Shown: one piece after another, positions 13,058 to 16,177 of the stretch
Position numbering within the stretch: position 1 is the first letter of the stretch
Layout of the letters: every line of letters begins with the position of its first letter
From: Pseudomonadota bacterium
Lineage (GTDB): Bacteria > Pseudomonadota > Alphaproteobacteria > Rhizobiales > Phreatobacteraceae
Direction of reading: 5' to 3'
Length of the DNA stretch: 16,177 nt
Assembly (NCBI GenBank): GCA_023416965.1
Contig: JAEZGJ010000260.1
Span: 1-16,177 of the forward strand
Translations under genes and position numbers: made by a program
Notes under the pieces: model-generated
What the model saw: only the letters and a program-made list of their open reading frames with translations
Databases searched by the model: none
What the model was told of the DNA's origin: nothing

Positions 13058-14044
13058 ATGTTGAAGCGGATGATCGCTGCGGCCGGCATGGCCGCGGGCC
13101 TGATGGCGGGCGCGCTGGCTCCGGCCGGTGCGCAGACGGTGGAATGGCGCGGCGGCTCCATCGGCGGCGGCTGGTACACCATCGTCTCCGGCGCCGCCAA
13201 GCTCCTCGAGGACAAGATCCCCGGCATGACCATCAAGGCGGTGCCTGGTGGCGGCGCGGCCAATCCGGTGGCCGTGCAGCAGGGGCAGGCTCAACTCGCC
13301 ATGTCCATCGACATCTTCGCGTCCATGGCGGCGAGCGCCACCGGCACCTATCAGGGCCGTCCGGCCGCCGACAAGCTGCGGATGATCGGCCAGTCCTTCG
13401 GAGACACGCCCTATCACTTCATTCGCGCCCCCGGCCAGACCATGGACATCGCGACCCTGTTCAAGGAGGGCCGCAACATCCGCTTCGGTGGCGCCAGCAA
13501 TGGCTCGACCGACGAGATCGCCCTGCGCTGGCTCCTCGCCGTCTACGGCCAGACCTATGACAGCCTGCGTGCCCGTGGCTGGCGCTTCCAGCTCGCCGCC
13601 TATGCCGATCTCGCCGCGGCCTATCGGGACAATCAGCTCGACTACGCCTTCTTCGCGCTCGGCCTGCCGGGCTCCGCCGTGGTCGACATGGCCACCGGCC
13701 GCGACGGCGAACTCCTCGACATCCCGCAGGACGTGATGGACGCCTTCAAGCAGCGCCACGGGATGGGCTCGGGTGTGATCCCGGCGGGCACCTATCCGCG
13801 CTTCCAGGGCACGCGCGAGGTGAAGACGCTGGTGATGGCGACGACCCTCGTCACCTCGTCCGATGTGTCCGAGGACATCGTCTACAAGATCACCAAGGCC
13901 ATCTGCGAAAACGTCGCGGAACTGCCCCGCATCCACGGCTCGCTGAAGGACTATCGCTGCGAGACGGCGATCGCCAACCGGCCGGTGCCGGTCCACCCCG
14001 GTGCTCTGCGATACTACCGCGAGCGCGGGTGGGTCCAGGGCTGA
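13058..14044 (+). CDS. TAXI family TRAP transporter solute-binding protein
   Basis: This is the periplasmic binding subunit of a TRAP-TAXI importer, which is driven by an ion gradient and not by ATP. It has 328 residues. The signal peptide is LKRMIAAAGMAAGLMAGALA with a cut near AGA at residue 25. The mature start TVEWRGGSIGGGWYTIVSGAAKLLED is the hallmark of the family (GGxWY). AVPGGGAANPVAVQQGQAQLAMS (about 66-88) and FGGASNGSTDEIALRWLL (about 146-163) also fit. The start at 13058 is supported by the signal peptide and GAGGTGTG upstream; a longer in-frame ATG at 12983 overlaps the promoter candidate. The ligand is unknown: studied TAXI proteins bind glutamate/glutamine or dicarboxylates, and most are uncharacterised. 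It is followed by a strong hairpin, then the fused permease. Confidence 0.95.
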   Translation: MLKRMIAAAGMAAGLMAGALAPAGAQTVEWRGGSIGGGWYTIVSGAAKLLEDKIPGMTIKAVPGGGAANPVAVQQGQAQLAMSIDIFASMAASATGTYQGRPAADKLRMIGQSFGDTPYHFIRAPGQTMDIATLFKEGRNIRFGGASNGSTDEIALRWLLAVYGQTYDSLRARGWRFQLAAYADLAAAYRDNQLDYAFFALGLPGSAVVDMATGRDGELLDIPQDVMDAFKQRHGMGSGVIPAGTYPRFQGTREVKTLVMATTLVTSSDVSEDIVYKITKAICENVAELPRIHGSLKDYRCETAIANRPVPVHPGALRYYRERGWVQG

Positions 14045-14060
14045 TCCACCACGATTGAAC

Positions 14061-14086
14061 AAGGCCCGGGCCACCGCCCGGGCCTT
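14061..14086 (+). terminator. Perfect 11-bp hairpin between TAXI binding-protein and permease genes
   Basis: Arms AAGGCCCGGGC (14061-14071) and its exact complement (14076-14086) with a CACC tetraloop, a very stable stem. It starts 16 bases after the binding-protein stop. The sequence downstream, CACCTTT, gives only a weak T tract, so it probably acts as a partial terminator or 3'-end protector and leaves reduced read-through into the permease gene 48 bases on. Confidence 0.65.
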
Positions 14087-14134
14087 CACCTTTGGGGCCG
14101 GCGCCGGCTCGCCTCCTCTGTCGGATCTCTCGCC

Positions 14135-16096
14135 ATGCGCGAACTCAAGGGGCCGGTCTTCTGGCTCGCCGCGGCCGTCGCCGTGCTCGCCTCGCTCTTC
14201 CACCTGTGGACCGGCGGCTTCGGCTTCCTCGAGCCGCGCGAGCAGCGCTCTATCCACCTGCTCGTGCTGCTGCCGCTCGCCTTCATTCTCTATCCGGCCA
14301 GCGAGACGTCACCGAAGGATCGTCCCAGCGCTGTGGACTGGCTGCTCTCCGTTCTCGCGGTTCTGCCGAGCCTCTATTCCTACGGCTGCGCCAATGGCGG
14401 GCGCTACTGTGCCTCCATCATCAACCTGCGCTTCGAGACGGTTGATCCCGTGCACCCGATCGAACTCGTCTTCGGCGTCATCGCCATCGTGCTGGTGGTC
14501 GAGGCCCTGCGCCGGGCGGGCACGCCCGTGCGCGCGGGCCTCGGCGCGACCGGCATCCTCTACCTCTTCGTCACGGAATACATGCCCGGGATCCTGCATT
14601 TCCGCGACATTCCGGCGACGCAGATCGTCGAGACCATGTATCTGTTCAACTCGAACGGCATCTACGGCTCGATCACCGGCATCTCGGCGACCATGGTCGC
14701 CATGTTCATCATCTTCGGCGCCTTCATCGAAGGCTCCGGCGTCGGCATGCTCTTCCACAATCTCGGCATGAAGGTCGCGGGCCGCCAGGCCGGCGGTCCC
14801 GCCAAGGTGGAAGTCGTATCTTCCGCCATGTTCGGAACCATCTCGGGGTCATCGGTGGCCAATGTCTTCGCCACCGGCTCCTTCACCATCCCCGCCATGA
14901 TCAAGCTCGGCTATCGCCGCCAGTTCGCGGCGGGCGTCGAAGCAGCCGCTTCTGTCGGCGGCCAGATCATGCCGCCGGTCATGGGCGCGGGCGCCTTCAT
15001 CATGGCCGAAATCACCAACATCCCCTACCAGACCATCGCCCTGGCGGCGATCGCCGGCTCGCTGCTCTACTTCTTCATGATCCTGATCAGCGTGCATTTC
15101 GAGGCGCGGCGCCTGCGCCTCACCGGCTGCGATCCCGACGAGATCCCGGACTGGAGCGTGGTGGTGCGGGACCTCCACCTGCTCATCCCGGTCTTCGTCA
15201 TGGTGGGGGCCATGGCGCTCGGCTATTCGCCGTCCTTCGCCGCCTTCTGGGGCATCGTCGCGGTCTGGCCGGCCTCCTGGCTACGGTCCCACAGCCGGCT
15301 CTATCCCGCCGACATCCTGCGCATGCTGGCCAATGGCGGCCGCAACATGGTGGTCGTGGCGCTGGCCTGCGCCGGGGCCGGCATCTTCGTCGCCTGCCTG
15401 ACCGTCACCGGAATGGTGATCTCCTTCTCCACCATTGTGACGGGCCTCGCCGGCAACAACCTCTACATTGCTGGCATCCTCATCGCGATCACCGTGCTGA
15501 TCCTCGGCATGGGCGTGCCGACGACCGCCGCCTACATCATCGGCGCGGCAATTGGGGCGCCCATCCTGCAGCAGTTCGGTGTACCGGTCTTGGCCGCGCA
15601 CATGTTTGTCTTCTACTTCTCGATCCTGGCGGACGCGACGCCGCCGGTCTCGGTAGCCTCCTATGCGGCCGCCTCCATCGCCCGCTGCAGTCCGATGGCG
15701 GCGGGCGTCGTCGCCTTCCGCCTCGCCATCGCCGGCTTCGTGGTGGGTTTCTCCTACCTGCATTCCAGCGCGCTGCTGCTGCAGGACACTTGGCTGGAGA
15801 TCATCGGCGAGTTCCTCGGCAATGCCCTTGGCCTGACGCTGCTGGCCGCAGGCTTCTTCGGCTTCTTCCGCGCGCCCTTGCCGATGCTGGTCCGCGTACC
15901 GCTGATCCCGCTCGGCATCATGGCGACGCTCTTCGACCCCATTCCCGTCTGGTGGCGCGTCGCCATCGTTCTTGCGGTCTGCGTTGCTCTCTACCTCGCT
16001 CAGAAGGGCGCGGCCGAACGGGAGGGCGGCGTCCTCGCGGGCGAGGCCGCAGCGCGAAACACCGCCCGCCTCGCCCGGGAGACATCACCGACATGA
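14135..16096 (+). CDS. TRAP transporter fused permease (4TM/12TM, DctQM-type)
   Basis: This is the membrane component of the TAXI-TRAP importer, with the small (DctQ-like) and large (DctM-like) subunits in one 653-residue chain, the usual arrangement for TAXI systems. The N-terminal part (about 1-150) has about four hydrophobic segments: 8-25, 40-55, 68-82 and 110-125. The large part follows with NGIYGSITGISATMVAMFIIFGAFIEGSGVG (about 174-204), VVSSAMFGTISGSSVANVFATGSFTIP (about 229-255), EAAASVGGQIMPPVMGAGAFIMAE and, near 450, LGMGVPTTAAYIIGAAIGAPIL. These are standard DctM signatures. A cysteine pair (C85, C92) lies in a loop of the small-subunit part. The ATG lacks a strong ribosome binding site, consistent with low expression after the hairpin. 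The stop overlaps the next start in an ATGA. Confidence 0.95.
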   Translation: MRELKGPVFWLAAAVAVLASLFHLWTGGFGFLEPREQRSIHLLVLLPLAFILYPASETSPKDRPSAVDWLLSVLAVLPSLYSYGCANGGRYCASIINLRFETVDPVHPIELVFGVIAIVLVVEALRRAGTPVRAGLGATGILYLFVTEYMPGILHFRDIPATQIVETMYLFNSNGIYGSITGISATMVAMFIIFGAFIEGSGVGMLFHNLGMKVAGRQAGGPAKVEVVSSAMFGTISGSSVANVFATGSFTIPAMIKLGYRRQFAAGVEAAASVGGQIMPPVMGAGAFIMAEITNIPYQTIALAAIAGSLLYFFMILISVHFEARRLRLTGCDPDEIPDWSVVVRDLHLLIPVFVMVGAMALGYSPSFAAFWGIVAVWPASWLRSHSRLYPADILRMLANGGRNMVVVALACAGAGIFVACLTVTGMVISFSTIVTGLAGNNLYIAGILIAITVLILGMGVPTTAAYIIGAAIGAPILQQFGVPVLAAHMFVFYFSILADATPPVSVASYAAASIARCSPMAAGVVAFRLAIAGFVVGFSYLHSSALLLQDTWLEIIGEFLGNALGLTLLAAGFFGFFRAPLPMLVRVPLIPLGIMATLFDPIPVWWRVAIVLAVCVALYLAQKGAAEREGGVLAGEAAARNTARLARETSPT

Positions 16097-16177
16097 TCAT
16101 CGACCGCATGCAGGTCCGGCTCACCCGCTGGCCCCTGAAGATGACCCGCAAGCACGGCGTCGGCGCCGGCGCCGCCC
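16093..16177 (+). CDS. Partial gene, N-terminus resembling enolase superfamily (mandelate racemase/muconate lactonizing type)
   Basis: The ATG at 16093 overlaps the permease stop (ATGA), so translation is coupled and the gene belongs to the same operon. Only 28 codons are in the window: MIIDRMQVRLTRWPLK, then MTRKHGVG. A first strand of the type I-D-R-x-x-V-R-L followed by PLK is how the N-terminal capping domain of many mandelate racemase/muconate lactonizing enzymes begins. The evidence is short, and the call rests on that pattern plus context. The last dozen bases (GGCGCC repeats) may be unreliable, as at the other window end. If correct, it would be a racemase, epimerase, cycloisomerase or acid-sugar dehydratase acting on the imported compound. 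Confidence 0.45.
   Translation, partial: MIIDRMQVRLTRWPLKMTRKHGVGAGAA

Overview
The window is GC-rich (mostly C/G third positions) and comes from an alphaproteobacterium, most likely a member of Hyphomicrobiales (Rhizobiales). The evidence is the ffh-rpsP-rimM-trmD gene order, the alphaproteobacterial style of S16 and Ffh with long low-complexity tails, a DUF2161 protein, and the mix of Dpp-type ABC and TAXI-TRAP uptake genes. No tRNA, rRNA, CRISPR array, IS element or phage gene was seen. No stretch of 300 bases lacks a gene.

Region 1 (about 1-3300, minus strand): a translation and protein-targeting operon, ffh -> rpsP -> rimM -> trmD. trmD runs off the left edge, and its last ~50 bases look like corrupted contig-end sequence. 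A candidate CTTGACT-type promoter (3190-3218) precedes a ~160-nt leader with three possible hairpins. A further 10-bp hairpin lies between rpsP and rimM.

Region 2 (3307-6656): short, mostly unrelated units. They are a DUF2161 putative PD-(D/E)XK phosphodiesterase (+, probably a TTG start), a small PepSY-like secreted protein (+), a secreted ankyrin-repeat protein (-), a small secreted four-cysteine protein with no recognised family (-), and a farnesyl/geranylgeranyl diphosphate synthase, ispA-like (+).

Region 3 (6749-16177, plus strand): a long co-directional catabolic and uptake block. It contains a Dpp/Opp-type solute-binding protein, two Dpp-type permeases (with no ATPase genes in the window), an M20 metallopeptidase/deacylase, a DadA-like FAD oxidoreductase, a TAXI-type TRAP binding protein, a fused TRAP permease, and the first 28 codons of a gene whose start resembles the enolase superfamily (mandelate racemase/muconate lactonizing). 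Both binding-protein genes are followed by a perfect 11-bp GC-rich hairpin before the permease gene, as expected for making more binding protein than permease. The likely logic is import of a peptide-like or N-acylated/D-configured amino compound, hydrolysis by the M20 enzyme and oxidation by the FAD enzyme. TRAP would import the same or a related organic acid. The actual substrate cannot be read from the sequence.

No clearly new defence or mobile system was found. The points most worth a second look are the structured ffh leader, the twin hairpins after the binding-protein genes, the ATPase-less ABC set inside a mixed ABC/TRAP catabolic locus, and the uncharacterised nuclease-like DUF2161 protein.
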